Source: CAWKCE01 sp032127035 (lineage in GTDB: Bacteria > Actinomycetota > Actinomycetes > JAHEKZ01). Taken from it: 64,000 bases of DNA. Both the position numbers and the translations under genes were made by a program. Location of the stretch: NCBI GenBank assembly GCA_963848085.1, contig CAWKCE010000003.1, positions 868,001 to 932,000 of the forward strand, in the 5' to 3' direction. The notes below the pieces were generated by a model. That model did no database searches. It was not told where the DNA came from and was given only the letters and a program-made list of their open reading frames with translations. Numbering within the stretch: position 1 is the first letter of the stretch; each line of letters opens with the position of its first letter. This document shows, piece by piece, positions 26,491 through 36,001 of this stretch.

Positions 26491-27396
26491 ATGGATGAGC
26501 AGACCCCTGGGCCGGACCTTGTCGTCCTCGGTGCGGCGCGGAGTGGGACCTCGCTGCTGGCGGCCCACCTCGCGGCCCACCCGGACATCGATGCCTCTGC
26601 GGTGAAGGAGCCCAACTACTTCAGCCGGCACTTCGACCGCGGCCCCGACTGGTACGAGGGGTACTTCGGTCCACGGGCACCGGGTCGCCTCCGGCTGGAT
26701 GCCAGCGTGTCCTACACCTACCCGCAGTTCCCCGAGGCGATCCCTCGGCTTGCCGAGGCAGCGCCGTCCGCCCGTGCGGTGTACGTGGTGCGCGACCCGA
26801 TTCCGCGCGCGGTATCGCACTACCAGTACTACCGGCACTACTTCGCGCATGAGAGGGCCGCCGACTTCGGCAGCGCGCTGCGGCAGGACTCGTACTACGC
26901 CGATGTCAGCGACTACCGGCGTTGGCTCACCGCACTGGCCGCCGCTTTCCCGGCGGAACAGGTCCTCGTCGTCCCGTTCGCGGCCGTGACGCGATCGAGC
27001 CACGCCGTCGCGGAGGTCGTCTGCTCGATCGCCGGCCTTGGCCCGCCACCCGCCGCCGAGAAGCAGGCAGCCGAGCACCGGAACAACGTGGTGCGCTTCC
27101 GCAGCGACCGCGTGCGTCGGGCCACTCGGACGCTTCGACACAGCCGGTTCTACCCCATGGTGCGACGATCGCTCGGTGCGTCCACCCTGCGACGCATCCG
27201 GTCTGCCGTCACGGAGGTGCCGGAGACGCCGTCCTTCGACGAGGCGCTGGCGTCCTGCGATCCGGACCAGCGGGCGGCGCTGGACGCGCTGAGTGCCGAC
27301 GCCACCGCGGCAGTCCAGGACTGGCTGGCCGCACAGGACGAACGGCTCGGGCTGACCTGGTCCGCCGAGTGGCCGCAGGGCGCCTCGACGAGCTGA
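26491..27396 (+). CDS. PAPS-dependent sulfotransferase
   Basis: 301 residues from ATG 26491. The phosphosulfate loop is VVLGAARSGTSLLAAHL at residues 11-27 and the 3'-phosphate loop is VYVVRDPIPRAVSHYQYYRH near 95. KEPNYFSRHFDRGPDWYEGYF is the usual segment after the first strand in heparan-sulfate-type bacterial sulfotransferases. It is the only gene of its immediate group on the plus strand and converges on another sulfotransferase across a hairpin. It likely sulfates a hydroxyl of the surface glycan. Confidence 0.88.
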   Translation: MDEQTPGPDLVVLGAARSGTSLLAAHLAAHPDIDASAVKEPNYFSRHFDRGPDWYEGYFGPRAPGRLRLDASVSYTYPQFPEAIPRLAEAAPSARAVYVVRDPIPRAVSHYQYYRHYFAHERAADFGSALRQDSYYADVSDYRRWLTALAAAFPAEQVLVVPFAAVTRSSHAVAEVVCSIAGLGPPPAAEKQAAEHRNNVVRFRSDRVRRATRTLRHSRFYPMVRRSLGASTLRRIRSAVTEVPETPSFDEALASCDPDQRAALDALSADATAAVQDWLAAQDERLGLTWSAEWPQGASTS

Positions 27397-27417
27397 CGGG
27401 TCGACGAGCTACCCGTC
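27395..27417. terminator. Hairpin between convergent sulfotransferase genes
   Basis: Arms GACGGGT (27395-27401) and ACCCGTC (27411-27417), perfect 7-bp stem, 9-nt loop, overlapping the stop of the plus-strand gene. Likely bidirectional terminator. Confidence 0.5.
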
Positions 27418-27418
27418 G

Positions 27419-28339
27419 CTACTTCCACCAGCCGTCGGGTACTTCTCGGCCCAGGACACCCTGGAGCCGTTCGAGATCAGCGGCGAACTGCGGTCGCAAC
27501 GCGTCGCGGACGCGGGAATCCGCCCCATGGGGCTGGAGGTTGGCGCTGCGGACCCACTCGCGGACCCGGAACGGGACGGCCCGCTTCACCGCAGAACGCA
27601 GACTGTCGTGCCGAACGGCCCACTGCATTGCCGCCTGTACCGACTGCACCCGAGGCTGGCCGGAGGCGTTGACGCGGCGGACGTTCCCGGTCTCGGCGCG
27701 GGCTGGGTCGACGCCGATGAAGCGCTGGATGTCACCGATCGTTCCCGCGCTGTCGTTCTCGAGATCGTCGTGGAACCACACGCCCACCCGGTCACCGAAG
27801 GCGTGTACGAAGCGTGCGATGTCGTCGGCGTAGTGACTCATGCCCGTGTAGTGCCACAAGTGGTGCCAGCCGAGCTCGCGTCGGCGCGGCTCGTCCGCAA
27901 CCGCGTCCAGGAAGTCGTCGAGTGGCTCGAAGCCCCGAACGCTCAGGTACTGAAAACTGGAGAACGCCCGCTCCACGGGGTCACGCAGGACGACCACGAT
28001 GCGGATGTCGGCATTGAGCGACTCGATCGCCGGAATCGAGCTGTCCGGGTAGTACAGCGTCGACACCGATCCCTCCCCAAGCGCCAGGAAGTCGTTGCCA
28101 TCGGGGAACAGCTCCAGGTACCGGTCGAGCTCGGTGACGGCCAGCTTGTTGATCGTCGAGTCATCGCCGGGACCGGTGAACTCCACCGGCCTGCCACCGA
28201 GCGCCAGGAAGTGGGGCTCCTTCGGTTGGGTCACGAAGACGTCCGGGTGCGCTCGCAGTCCTTCTGTGACTGCGGTACTGCCCGCCCGGCCGGCACCGGC
28301 GACCACGAAGGTGGGCCCGCGACTCCGTGAAGGTCTCAT
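27419..28339 (-). CDS. PAPS-dependent sulfotransferase
   Basis: 306 residues from ATG 28339, which overlaps the glycosyltransferase stop by 4 nt. The phosphosulfate loop is FVVAGAGRAGSTAVTEGL and the 3'-phosphate loop is IVVVLRDPVERAFSSFQYL near 117-135; KEPHFLALGGRPVEF follows the first motif. It is the last gene of a minus-strand unit with a flippase and two glycosyltransferases, the clearest sign that sulfation is part of the polysaccharide pathway here. Confidence 0.88.
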   Translation of the reverse strand: MRPSRSRGPTFVVAGAGRAGSTAVTEGLRAHPDVFVTQPKEPHFLALGGRPVEFTGPGDDSTINKLAVTELDRYLELFPDGNDFLALGEGSVSTLYYPDSSIPAIESLNADIRIVVVLRDPVERAFSSFQYLSVRGFEPLDDFLDAVADEPRRRELGWHHLWHYTGMSHYADDIARFVHAFGDRVGVWFHDDLENDSAGTIGDIQRFIGVDPARAETGNVRRVNASGQPRVQSVQAAMQWAVRHDSLRSAVKRAVPFRVREWVRSANLQPHGADSRVRDALRPQFAADLERLQGVLGREVPDGWWK

Positions 28340-29472
28340 CTCCCTGGCTCCGTCACCGAGTCTGGCCGTGCGCTCGTCAGCGCCGCTTGGTACGCCGCGG
28401 TGACTTTGAGCATGACCTCGTCGCGGGCAAACATCTGCTCTGCCCGAGACCGGGCGACCGCCGTCTCCTGCGCCAGTAGTGCGGGGTCGGCCAGCCGTTG
28501 CCGACAGGCAGCGACGAACGCCGTCATGTCGTTCTGACCCACGACGACCCCGGCCGCAGGCTGTGGGCCGTCCTCGATTGCCTCTCTGGCTCCGTTGACC
28601 TGCGTCGCCACGACCGCGCGCCCGCACGACAGGGCCTCTGCCACCGCGACCGCCTGGCCCTCCCACCGGGAGGGTGCGACGACCAGGTCGCAGGCGTGCA
28701 GCCAGGCCCTGACATCGGAGACCGCGCCCGGCGCAAGGACGGACCGTCCCCATTCCGGCCCGGCGAGTCGCTCCACGTGCTCCGGGTCGCCGGCTCCGAG
28801 GAGGACCAGAACGCTGTCGGGAATCGGATCACGGGCCCACTCGGCGACGAGCCGGTCCTGCCCCTTCTGCCGTGCGATCCGGCCGACACACAGCAGCACG
28901 GAGCGCCCGGACAGCCCGAACTCGTGGCGTGCCGTCTCGCGCTCCGTCGGCGACGCCGGGCGAAACACTGCGGTGTCGACCGGGACTCCCACTGGATGGA
29001 TCGGCACGGTGACCCCATGTGACGTGCCTTCGTCACCCTCGTCGCGGCAGTTCACGATCACCCCGTCCGATCGCCGAGCGGCGACCCGCTCCCAGGCGCC
29101 GGCCAGGTGGCGGCCGAACGGCGTGGGCGCTGCGTCGAAGGTCCAGCTGTGCGGTTGGTAGACCACGGCGGGGCGGGGCGAGCCGCCGGTCGGGAGGATC
29201 CGGCCGAGCAGGCCCGGGAAGAACGAGTGGAGGTGCACCACGTCCGGCTGGACCAGTGACACCGTCTGCCGCAGCGTTCGGATATCTCCAGGGAACCGAT
29301 GGGGGGCCCTGCGACGTGGCTGCCACTCGTGCCGACTTCCGGCGAGGATCTCCGCCTCGGCAGGCGCAAGAACGTGTACGTCATGGCCAGCGGAAGCCTG
29401 CCACTGCGCGTAGGCGTTGATGACGGAGATCACGCCTCCGATCGACACCTCGACCACGTGAAGGATGCGCAT
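28336..29472 (-). CDS. GT4-family glycosyltransferase
   Basis: 378 residues. It begins RILHVVEVSIGGVISVINAY, the usual N-terminal strand and glycine-rich loop of GT-B retaining enzymes. The donor-binding half has LLCVGRIARQKGQDRLV and the E-x7-E motif in PSRWEGQAVAVAEALSCGRA. Cytoplasmic or membrane-peripheral; adds a sugar from a nucleotide donor to the lipid-linked repeat unit. It lies 3 nt after the upstream glycosyltransferase and overlaps the downstream sulfotransferase, so all are co-transcribed. Sugar specificity is unknown. Confidence 0.88.
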   Translation of the reverse strand: MRILHVVEVSIGGVISVINAYAQWQASAGHDVHVLAPAEAEILAGSRHEWQPRRRAPHRFPGDIRTLRQTVSLVQPDVVHLHSFFPGLLGRILPTGGSPRPAVVYQPHSWTFDAAPTPFGRHLAGAWERVAARRSDGVIVNCRDEGDEGTSHGVTVPIHPVGVPVDTAVFRPASPTERETARHEFGLSGRSVLLCVGRIARQKGQDRLVAEWARDPIPDSVLVLLGAGDPEHVERLAGPEWGRSVLAPGAVSDVRAWLHACDLVVAPSRWEGQAVAVAEALSCGRAVVATQVNGAREAIEDGPQPAAGVVVGQNDMTAFVAACRQRLADPALLAQETAVARSRAEQMFARDEVMLKVTAAYQAALTSARPDSVTEPGR

Positions 29473-29475
29473 CGC

Positions 29476-30690
29476 TCAGCCAGTCCGGGAGGCGCCGGCC
29501 GAAGGCTGGCCTGGGGTGGGCGGTGCGGCCATCACCGAGCGGTAGATGGCTTCGAGGGCGGCAACAGCACCCTCGAGGGTGTGCTGGCGCTCGTAGAGGG
29601 CACGCGCACGACGACCCATCTGCAATCGCTGGTCGTCGTCGGTGAGCAGCTCCTGCGCGGCCTCGGCCAGGTTGGTCGAGTCGCCCCGACGGAAGGTTGC
29701 CCCCGCGCCGTTCTCGACGAGCGAGTCGCACAGGTTGGGGAGGTCGGTGGTCAGGACGGGGGTCCCGGCAGCCAGGGCCTGCACGATCACTAACGGGGCG
29801 GCCTCGTACCACTCAGACGGGACCAGCGTGATGGATGCTCGTGCCTGGAGCTGCTCGACCTGCTCCGCATCGCACCAACCGAGCGCGCGAACTGACGGGT
29901 TGTCCCGGGCCGCGGTGTCCACGAGGTCGCGCAAGGGACCGTCGCCCGCGACGTAGAGGTGGTGGTCGGCCGGCATGCGGCGCCAGGCCTCCAGCATCGT
30001 CCGGATGCCCTTCTCCTCGGCCAGCCGACCGACGAACAGTGCGTATCCGCCCCGTTCGCTGCTGGCGACGGGCTCGCCTGGGTCGGGCGCTGCGTTCGGC
30101 TTGACCACGACGTGTTCGGCCGGAATGCCGTCCCGGACCAGGAGGTCTCGTGCGAAGTCGGTGAGAGCGATGAACCGGTCGACGTGGCGCGCGAAGGTAC
30201 CGATGGCGCGGTGTCCCACCAACGAGACAGTGAGTGCGGTACTCCCGGCGAAGCTGCTGTGGTAGCAGCGGTGTCGCACCCCAGCCAGCTTCAGGCGGCT
30301 TCCGACGCAGTCCTCGCACGGCTGACCGTCACGCAGGCACAGACCGCCGACACAGGAGTAGCGGTAGCCGTGGACGGTGGTGACGGTCGGGCGGCCCAGG
30401 CGGTGGGCCACGCGGAAGACTGCCGGCGACTGGATGGGGAACGGCGTGTGAACGTGCACGACGTCGGGGTCGAACTGTTCGATCTTTCGCTTCAGCTCGC
30501 TCGTTGCGGAGCGATTCCACACCGCGGCGACGCCCAGGCTGACCGGGCCGCGCCCGGAGCCCTCGGCTGCCGGCTCCAACAGCTGGTCCACGTCATGACC
30601 GGCGTCTCGGAGGAGGTCTGCCTCCTGCTGGAGCACATGGAGTGCGCCGCCGCTGGCTTGGTGGAGGTTGTGGAGCTGAAGAACTCTCAC
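29476..30690 (-). CDS. GT4-family glycosyltransferase with Cys-rich insertion
   Basis: 404 residues from GTG 30690, overlapping the flippase stop by 4 nt (the longer frame upstream is antisense extension). The N-terminus is RVLQLHNLHQASGGALHVLQ. A cysteine-bearing segment (YSCVGGLCLRDGQPCEDCVG) in the acceptor half is a known insertion in a subgroup of GT4 enzymes and may bind metal. The donor half has ALFVGRLAEEKGIRTML. In the E-x7-E motif the second Glu is replaced by Gln (PSEWYEAAPLVIVQALAAG), as in some active members. Works with the neighbouring GT4 in repeat-unit assembly. Confidence 0.87.
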   Translation of the reverse strand: MRVLQLHNLHQASGGALHVLQQEADLLRDAGHDVDQLLEPAAEGSGRGPVSLGVAAVWNRSATSELKRKIEQFDPDVVHVHTPFPIQSPAVFRVAHRLGRPTVTTVHGYRYSCVGGLCLRDGQPCEDCVGSRLKLAGVRHRCYHSSFAGSTALTVSLVGHRAIGTFARHVDRFIALTDFARDLLVRDGIPAEHVVVKPNAAPDPGEPVASSERGGYALFVGRLAEEKGIRTMLEAWRRMPADHHLYVAGDGPLRDLVDTAARDNPSVRALGWCDAEQVEQLQARASITLVPSEWYEAAPLVIVQALAAGTPVLTTDLPNLCDSLVENGAGATFRRGDSTNLAEAAQELLTDDDQRLQMGRRARALYERQHTLEGAVAALEAIYRSVMAAPPTPGQPSAGASRTG

Positions 30691-32039
30691 TCGGTAACCC
30701 CCGCGGGGCGCCGCACCAGGGTCAGGTCGACGTGCGCCGTGACGGCGGTGTTGACCCCGACCACCGCCCTGGCCCGCTGCCACATGACCACGAACATCAC
30801 GATGGACCAGATCGCGGCGCTCAGTGCCAGCGCATCCAGCCCCAAGGCCATGGCAACCAACGTGCCCACGGCGACTCGTGGGACGAGGACCATCCACTGG
30901 ACGGTGGCCGCGACGCCCTCCCGGTGCGCCATCGACAGCGTGAGACCGGCCAGACCGGTGGTGGCATTGACGAGGTACGCGGCCGTGAGCAGCAGCAGGG
31001 GCACGACGGCATCCCCGAACCCCTTGCCGAACACCAGGCCGACGATCGCCCCCGGCGCCAGCAGGAGCGGGAGCGCCACGACGACCGTCACGGAAGTGGC
31101 GATCGTTGCGCCGGTCCGAAGAACGCGCTGCAGCTCCGTTCGGTCGTCCGCCACGGCCAGCCGGGACACCAGGGGTGAGAAGACCACCTGCATCGCAGTC
31201 ATCGGGAGAAGCACCAGCATGGACAACCGCTGGGCGGCGCCGAACATGGAGGTGGCGGAGGCTGTCAGCGCCAGACCGGCGATCCAGATCTCGACGCTGG
31301 AGTTGAGCAGTGCCGCAACCTGGACGCTGGCGAACTTCCAGTGCTTCATCGAGATCTCACGCAGGTCCCGGAAGGTTCTGGTTCCGGCTGGAGTGTGGTC
31401 CCAGAACCGGGAGACCGCGCGTGAGGCCAAGCCCACCGGGATGGCGTATCCGACCACGACAGCGACCAGCGCGCCCGGGAGGCCCCAGGACGGGAACCGC
31501 CACCAGACGAGCCCCACAAGGGCGGCCTGGCTGATGGCCACCAGTGCACCCCCGGAGCGTCCCTCCAGCATGCTCGCGAAGCGCACCTGTCCGAAGCCTC
31601 GCAGGAAGTTCGCCCAGAGCTTCTGCAGGCCGCTGAGCACGACGAGGGCGACCGCGCTGAGGGCGAGTACCGCCCGCTGCGGGTGCGGCCAGTCGCTGGC
31701 GAGGAACCACGTGACCATGCCCGCGAACACCCCGGCGGCTGGGAGCGACACCAAGGCGACGGCCCGAACGCCGCGCCGGAGCTCGCCGAGCTTGGCAACA
31801 TCCTCCTGCTGGAGTCGGGAGGCTTCGCGGAGTCCAGCCCGGTGCACACCGAGCAGGCCGATCTGCCCGGCGACGGCGGTGAAGGTGAGCACGGCCACAA
31901 AGGCACCGAAGCTATCGGGACCAAGCATGCGTCCGGCGGCGGCGTTGAGACCGAGGTAGCCCCCGATGGCGACGCCGTACGCGGCGCCGAACCAGACAAT
32001 TGCGCGCCCGATCGACATCCTTCGAGGCGCCCTGTGCAT
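30687..32039 (-). CDS. Wzx-type polysaccharide flippase
   Basis: 450 residues with about 12 predicted membrane helices, beginning FGAAYGVAIGGYLGLNAAAG followed by RMLGPDSFGAFVAVL, as in polysaccharide transporter and MATE/MOP-like exporters. ATG 32039 or ATG 32018 may be used; neither has a strong ribosome site. It is first in a four-gene unit flippase-GT4-GT4-sulfotransferase with 4-nt overlaps. Role: flips the undecaprenyl-linked repeat unit to the outer face of the membrane for polymerisation. Confidence 0.85.
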   Translation of the reverse strand: MHRAPRRMSIGRAIVWFGAAYGVAIGGYLGLNAAAGRMLGPDSFGAFVAVLTFTAVAGQIGLLGVHRAGLREASRLQQEDVAKLGELRRGVRAVALVSLPAAGVFAGMVTWFLASDWPHPQRAVLALSAVALVVLSGLQKLWANFLRGFGQVRFASMLEGRSGGALVAISQAALVGLVWWRFPSWGLPGALVAVVVGYAIPVGLASRAVSRFWDHTPAGTRTFRDLREISMKHWKFASVQVAALLNSSVEIWIAGLALTASATSMFGAAQRLSMLVLLPMTAMQVVFSPLVSRLAVADDRTELQRVLRTGATIATSVTVVVALPLLLAPGAIVGLVFGKGFGDAVVPLLLLTAAYLVNATTGLAGLTLSMAHREGVAATVQWMVLVPRVAVGTLVAMALGLDALALSAAIWSIVMFVVMWQRARAVVGVNTAVTAHVDLTLVRRPAGVTE

Positions 32040-32270
32040 GCCAGCTACGGTGCCTCACCCCCCACAAGGACTCGGGCAACTCCCTGATGGATCCGCCGAT
32101 CGAGGGATGCTCCGCCACTCTAGGGCACCTCGGTCTGACAGGTCGTAGTGGCTCGGGTACACAGAGTCATCTCCGGCGTGAGCGCCGCCGGCTCGATGTC
32201 GTCCGCCGCCCGAGACTTGCTACCGTTCGGCGCGAACAGGTCCGGGGGGACCCATCGGAAGGCGAGAACG

Positions 32271-33380
32271 ATGACCACGGGTGCCCGCCACGCTGTCGTC
32301 GCCATGGTCCTGGCGGTGGCCATGGCCCTGACCTTGGCCCTGTCGTCCCCGGTGTCGGCTCAGCCGCCGGTCGAGGACGTCGCGGCGGCCCCGGCCGGCC
32401 GAGTCGTCGCCGCCCAGCACCCGCAGGTCGGAGTTGCCGACCACGCGCTCTGGGGCGACCGAACCAACGCGCAGCGCCGCGCCATGTTCGATCGGCTGAA
32501 GCGCGCGCACGCGACATGGGTGCGGATCGGGTTCCCTTGGGCGCTGGCTCAGCCACGACGACCGACGGCCACGGACTCCGGTTGGAGCTCCTGGGGCCTG
32601 GACCGAGTGGACACCGTGGTCAAGATGGCCAAGCGGCGCGGGCTGAGCGTCTCGTTCACGTTCGTCGGCACCCCCGGGTGGGCGAACGGAGGGCTCGGCT
32701 CGAAGTACCTGCCGACCAACCCTGGCACCTATGCCCGCGCCATTCGGTTTCTCGCCAAGCGTTACCGAGGGAGCGTTGCGTCCTGGGAGATCTGGAACGA
32801 GGTCAGCGGCCCGAACTACGTCAAGGGCGCGACGATCCAGGACTACGTGGAGCTGCTGTGCCGCGCCTACCCCGCGGTGCACCGCGGCGCCCCCGGGGCA
32901 CAGGTCATCTCCGCCGGTACCGGCGGCGTCGACTGGAAGTGGATCCGCAGCCTCTACCGAAACGGGGGCCGGCCCTGTTTCGATGTGCTGGCCGTGCACC
33001 CGTACAACCGGGACCTGTCCCCGTACTACGCCCCCGGGTCCGAACCGCCGCTGTGGATGCGAAACCTGGCCCAGGTGCGCGCCATCATGCGCCACCACCA
33101 TGACGCCAAGAAGCGGGTCTGGTTCACCGAGTTCGGCTGGTCGACCCACTCCGACCGGTACGGGTACGGAGTCACCCGGGAGCAGCAGGCCAAGTTCCTG
33201 GTCCAGATGATGAGGATCACCGACAAGCGTCTGCCGTACGTCGAGCGGATGGCCTGGTACATGTCCAAGGACGAGAAGATCGGCGACGTCCACCTCAGCA
33301 ACTACGGCCTGTACACGCAGAACATGCATCCCAAGCCGGCCGCTCGGGCGCTGCGCACGTACTTGGCCGGTATCGGCTGA
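32271..33380 (+). CDS. Secreted glycoside hydrolase, clan GH-A (GH5/GH39-like)
   Basis: 369 residues from ATG 32271. A signal peptide ends near VSA-QPPV. The TIM-barrel shows TWVRIGFPWALAQPRR, then the acid/base Glu in SWEIWNEVSGPNYVKG near 177, a DVLAVHPYNRD strand, and the nucleophile Glu in RVWFTEFGWSTHSDRYG near 287. Location in a polysaccharide locus, 2 nt before the tyrosine phosphatase gene, suggests it trims or remodels the polymer outside the cell. Family number and linkage specificity are not resolvable by eye. Confidence 0.8.
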   Translation: MTTGARHAVVAMVLAVAMALTLALSSPVSAQPPVEDVAAAPAGRVVAAQHPQVGVADHALWGDRTNAQRRAMFDRLKRAHATWVRIGFPWALAQPRRPTATDSGWSSWGLDRVDTVVKMAKRRGLSVSFTFVGTPGWANGGLGSKYLPTNPGTYARAIRFLAKRYRGSVASWEIWNEVSGPNYVKGATIQDYVELLCRAYPAVHRGAPGAQVISAGTGGVDWKWIRSLYRNGGRPCFDVLAVHPYNRDLSPYYAPGSEPPLWMRNLAQVRAIMRHHHDAKKRVWFTEFGWSTHSDRYGYGVTREQQAKFLVQMMRITDKRLPYVERMAWYMSKDEKIGDVHLSNYGLYTQNMHPKPAARALRTYLAGIG

Positions 33381-33382
33381 CC

Positions 33383-33928
33383 ATGGAGCGGCTGCTGGTG
33401 GTCTGCACCGCGAACCTGGTGCGGAGTCCGGTGGCGGAGGCTGCGTTGAAAGCGTGGGTCCAGCGGGAGGGGCGACCCGACCTCGCGGTCTCCAGCAGGG
33501 GTGTGGCGGCCGCCGACGGGATGTCGGTCCCGGCGGCGCTGGTCCAGGCAATCAGGCCGTACTTCCTCGACCTTCACTCTCACCGCTCGAGGCGGATCGC
33601 CCGGGAGGATGTCGAGGCCGCAACCGTGGTGCTGGCGATGACGGAGGCGCAGCGGGAGACGCTTCAGCTGCTGCTGCCGAGCGCGACCCCGCGCATCTTC
33701 TCCCTCCGGGAGTTCGCCCGGCTGGTTTCGGTCGTGCCACAGCGCGACGAATCCAACGGCGGTGTGCTTGGGCTGGTTCGGGCCGCGCATCGGGAGCGGC
33801 CACGGCAGCCGGCCGCTCCGTCACCGGAGAATGTTGCCGATCCCTACGGCGGGTCGGTCAAGCAGTACCAGGCGTGCATTGCCGAGATCGTTGGGCTGGT
33901 CGACCAGATCACTGGCCGTCTTTCCTGA
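33383..33928 (+). CDS. Low-molecular-weight protein tyrosine phosphatase
   Basis: 181 residues. The P-loop is LLVVCTANLVRSPVAEAAL at residues 4-22, with catalytic C8 and R14, and the general-acid Asp is in NVADPYGGSVKQY near 151. Cytoplasmic. It presumably dephosphorylates the tyrosine-rich tail of the BY-kinase encoded on the opposite strand, whose gene end overlaps this one by 20 nt. Such Wzb/Wzc-type cycles control capsule or exopolysaccharide polymer length and amount. Confidence 0.87.
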   Translation: MERLLVVCTANLVRSPVAEAALKAWVQREGRPDLAVSSRGVAAADGMSVPAALVQAIRPYFLDLHSHRSRRIAREDVEAATVVLAMTEAQRETLQLLLPSATPRIFSLREFARLVSVVPQRDESNGGVLGLVRAAHRERPRQPAAPSPENVADPYGGSVKQYQACIAEIVGLVDQITGRLS

Positions 33929-35819
33929 AGCCTCGCTTGTCCGCGGGCTTCTCCCGAGCCGCGTCCACCGATCGCACGACGTCGGCGACCTTCCGAGCAC
34001 TGTCCGAGGGCGCCTCGTCCACCCGCGGCTTGGCCGGCGGCGGCTGGGACGTGGGCGGCTGGGTCGAGGGCGGCTGGGTCGTGGGCGTGGCTGCGGGGGC
34101 CTTGGTCGGAGACTCGCGGGTCGAGGGTTTGGCGGGCGCCGCCGCCTCGCTGGCGGGCGGCGTGGCAGCGTCGGCGTCGTCGTCCGGGCTCTCCTGTCCA
34201 GGCTCCGCGGTGTACCCGTAGCCGTACGCCTCTGCGCCGGCCCGAGCGGGGACGTCGACATAGACGGCTCCGGAGACCTCACCGCCGACCTGGTGGATCG
34301 CCTCGATCGCCTCGGCCACCGAGCGCAGACGCGTCTGAGCGTGCCGGGCCACGAGGAGGACGACGTCGGCGACCCCGACAAGCTCCAGGGCGTCAGAGAC
34401 CCGGTTCACCGGTGCGGTGTCGACCACGACGAGGTCGGCTGACTCGGCAAGACTCTCGAGAAGGTCACGCATCCGTGGCGAGGCCAGCAGCTCAGCCGGG
34501 TTGGGCGCCAAACTGCCTCCTGGAAGCACCCGCATGTCCTCGACGTCCAGGATGTAGTCGCCGAAGTCATCGTCGCTGGCCAGAAGATCGGACAGACCAG
34601 GGGGGCGTCCGAGCCCGAAGACTCCCGCCAGCTGCGGGTTGCGGAGGTCGGCGTCGACGACAATCACCCGCAGGCCGAACCGGGCAGCGACGACCCCGAG
34701 GTTGCTCGCCACTGAGGTCTTCCCCTCGGCCTGCAGGGCGGAGGTGACCACCAGGATCCGGCCTCGGCTGCGGCCCGTTCCGCCGCCGGGGGCGGCCTTG
34801 GCCAGCCGGCCCCGGCCCACTCCACCGTCGCCCGCGGACGGCTCTCGGGTGACGGCCAGCATGAAGCGGATGCTCGTGCTGAGCGCTCGGTAGGCCTCGC
34901 TGACCTGTGACGCCGGATCGAGAACCGTGACCAGTCGACCGGTCCGGGCGTTCGTCCAGGTAGGGATGCGTCCGAGGACCGGCCGGGGAGCGATGGCTTC
35001 CCGTAGACGGGTTTCGTCACGCAGCCCGTCGTCGAAGTGGTCGCGGACGAAGGCCAGCCCGATCCCCAGGACGAGTCCAACGAAGGCCCCGAGTAGCCCG
35101 GCCTTCACCGGCTGGGGCTCGGCCGGCTGGCCGGGCACGTTGGCCTTGATGAGGACCTGACCGCCGTTGCCGAGGGCGGCCGGGCTCGACGTGGCGATGT
35201 CCGCCTGCTGGGTCTGGATCTGAAGCAGCTTGATGTTGAGCTGGTCGCGCTCGGTCTCCAGCTGCGCCTGTTTGGCTCCGGATGCGGTCTCGAGCTCGGC
35301 CGTAATGGTGTTGATGCGGGAACGGACATCCTTCGCCTCGTTGCTCAGCACGAGGAGAGCTTCTGCATTCTGCTCCTCCGCCTGGTCGCGGCGGAAGGTC
35401 AGGTAGTTCGCGGCGAACTGCTCGGCGACGTCTCGGGCCTCGGCGGCTGTCGGCCTGGTCGCGCTGACCACGATGACGCGGGTGTCCGACTGCTGCTGGA
35501 CGCTGATCGTGTCGAGCAGCTGCTGTGAGGAGCCACTGAGCTTGAGCGAGCTCCTGACCCGGTCGGCGACCTGGTCGGACAGCAGGACCTGGATCTCGGT
35601 GGCGATCTCCGATGGCTGCATCACGATCCCGTTGGTCGCCACCTGGGACGCGCTCACCGGCGTGATCTCGATGGTCGTGCTGCTTCGGTAGAGGGGGTCC
35701 TGGCTGAGCGACATGGCCAACGCCGCAGCGAGGAAGATCACGGTGGTGAGGGCGATCAGACGCCAGCGGCGACGCAGGACGGCAACCTGGTCGCGCAGGT
35801 TGATGGCATCGCCCCCCAT
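33909..35819 (-). CDS. Chain-length determinant fused to BY-type tyrosine kinase
   Basis: 636 residues from ATG 35819, preceded by AGAAGGGGA at good spacing; the 35861 start lacks such a site. A Wzz domain has membrane helices near 17-40 and 238-258, with a coiled coil between (AEEQNAEALLVLSNEAKDVR). The kinase has Walker A SALQAEGKTSVASNLG near 358, Walker A' VIVVDADLRNPQLAG, and Walker B DLVVVDTAPVN. The usual SxxPGEGKS is changed to SALQAEGKTS. The tail begins with a Tyr cluster (EAYGYGYTAEPG) and then about 100 residues rich in Pro, Thr, Gln, Ala and Lys, including PTTQPPSTQPPTSQPPP. It controls polymer length and export through tyrosine autophosphorylation. Confidence 0.9.
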   Translation of the reverse strand: MGGDAINLRDQVAVLRRRWRLIALTTVIFLAAALAMSLSQDPLYRSSTTIEITPVSASQVATNGIVMQPSEIATEIQVLLSDQVADRVRSSLKLSGSSQQLLDTISVQQQSDTRVIVVSATRPTAAEARDVAEQFAANYLTFRRDQAEEQNAEALLVLSNEAKDVRSRINTITAELETASGAKQAQLETERDQLNIKLLQIQTQQADIATSSPAALGNGGQVLIKANVPGQPAEPQPVKAGLLGAFVGLVLGIGLAFVRDHFDDGLRDETRLREAIAPRPVLGRIPTWTNARTGRLVTVLDPASQVSEAYRALSTSIRFMLAVTREPSAGDGGVGRGRLAKAAPGGGTGRSRGRILVVTSALQAEGKTSVASNLGVVAARFGLRVIVVDADLRNPQLAGVFGLGRPPGLSDLLASDDDFGDYILDVEDMRVLPGGSLAPNPAELLASPRMRDLLESLAESADLVVVDTAPVNRVSDALELVGVADVVLLVARHAQTRLRSVAEAIEAIHQVGGEVSGAVYVDVPARAGAEAYGYGYTAEPGQESPDDDADAATPPASEAAAPAKPSTRESPTKAPAATPTTQPPSTQPPTSQPPPAKPRVDEAPSDSARKVADVVRSVDAAREKPADKRGFRKDGQ

Positions 35820-36001
35820 GGCGGATTCCCCTTCTGCAGTGGTCACGGACCGCTGGCCCATCCGGGCACAGACGCCGGCGGCCGCGTCTACCGAACCATA
35901 GTCTTTGGCCCGCCGGAGCCACCCCTGCGGATTACCATGCGGGCAGCGTAGTCAGCGCATGGGCGCTGGGGCGGTGCTCGTCACAGACCTGGGGGTTCGA
36001 C

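Noticed and set aside
30691..30897. Longer start for the Cys-rich glycosyltransferase at 30897
   Set aside because: The added residues are antisense to the flippase gene end and lack homology; GTG 30690 overlaps the flippase stop as expected for coupling.
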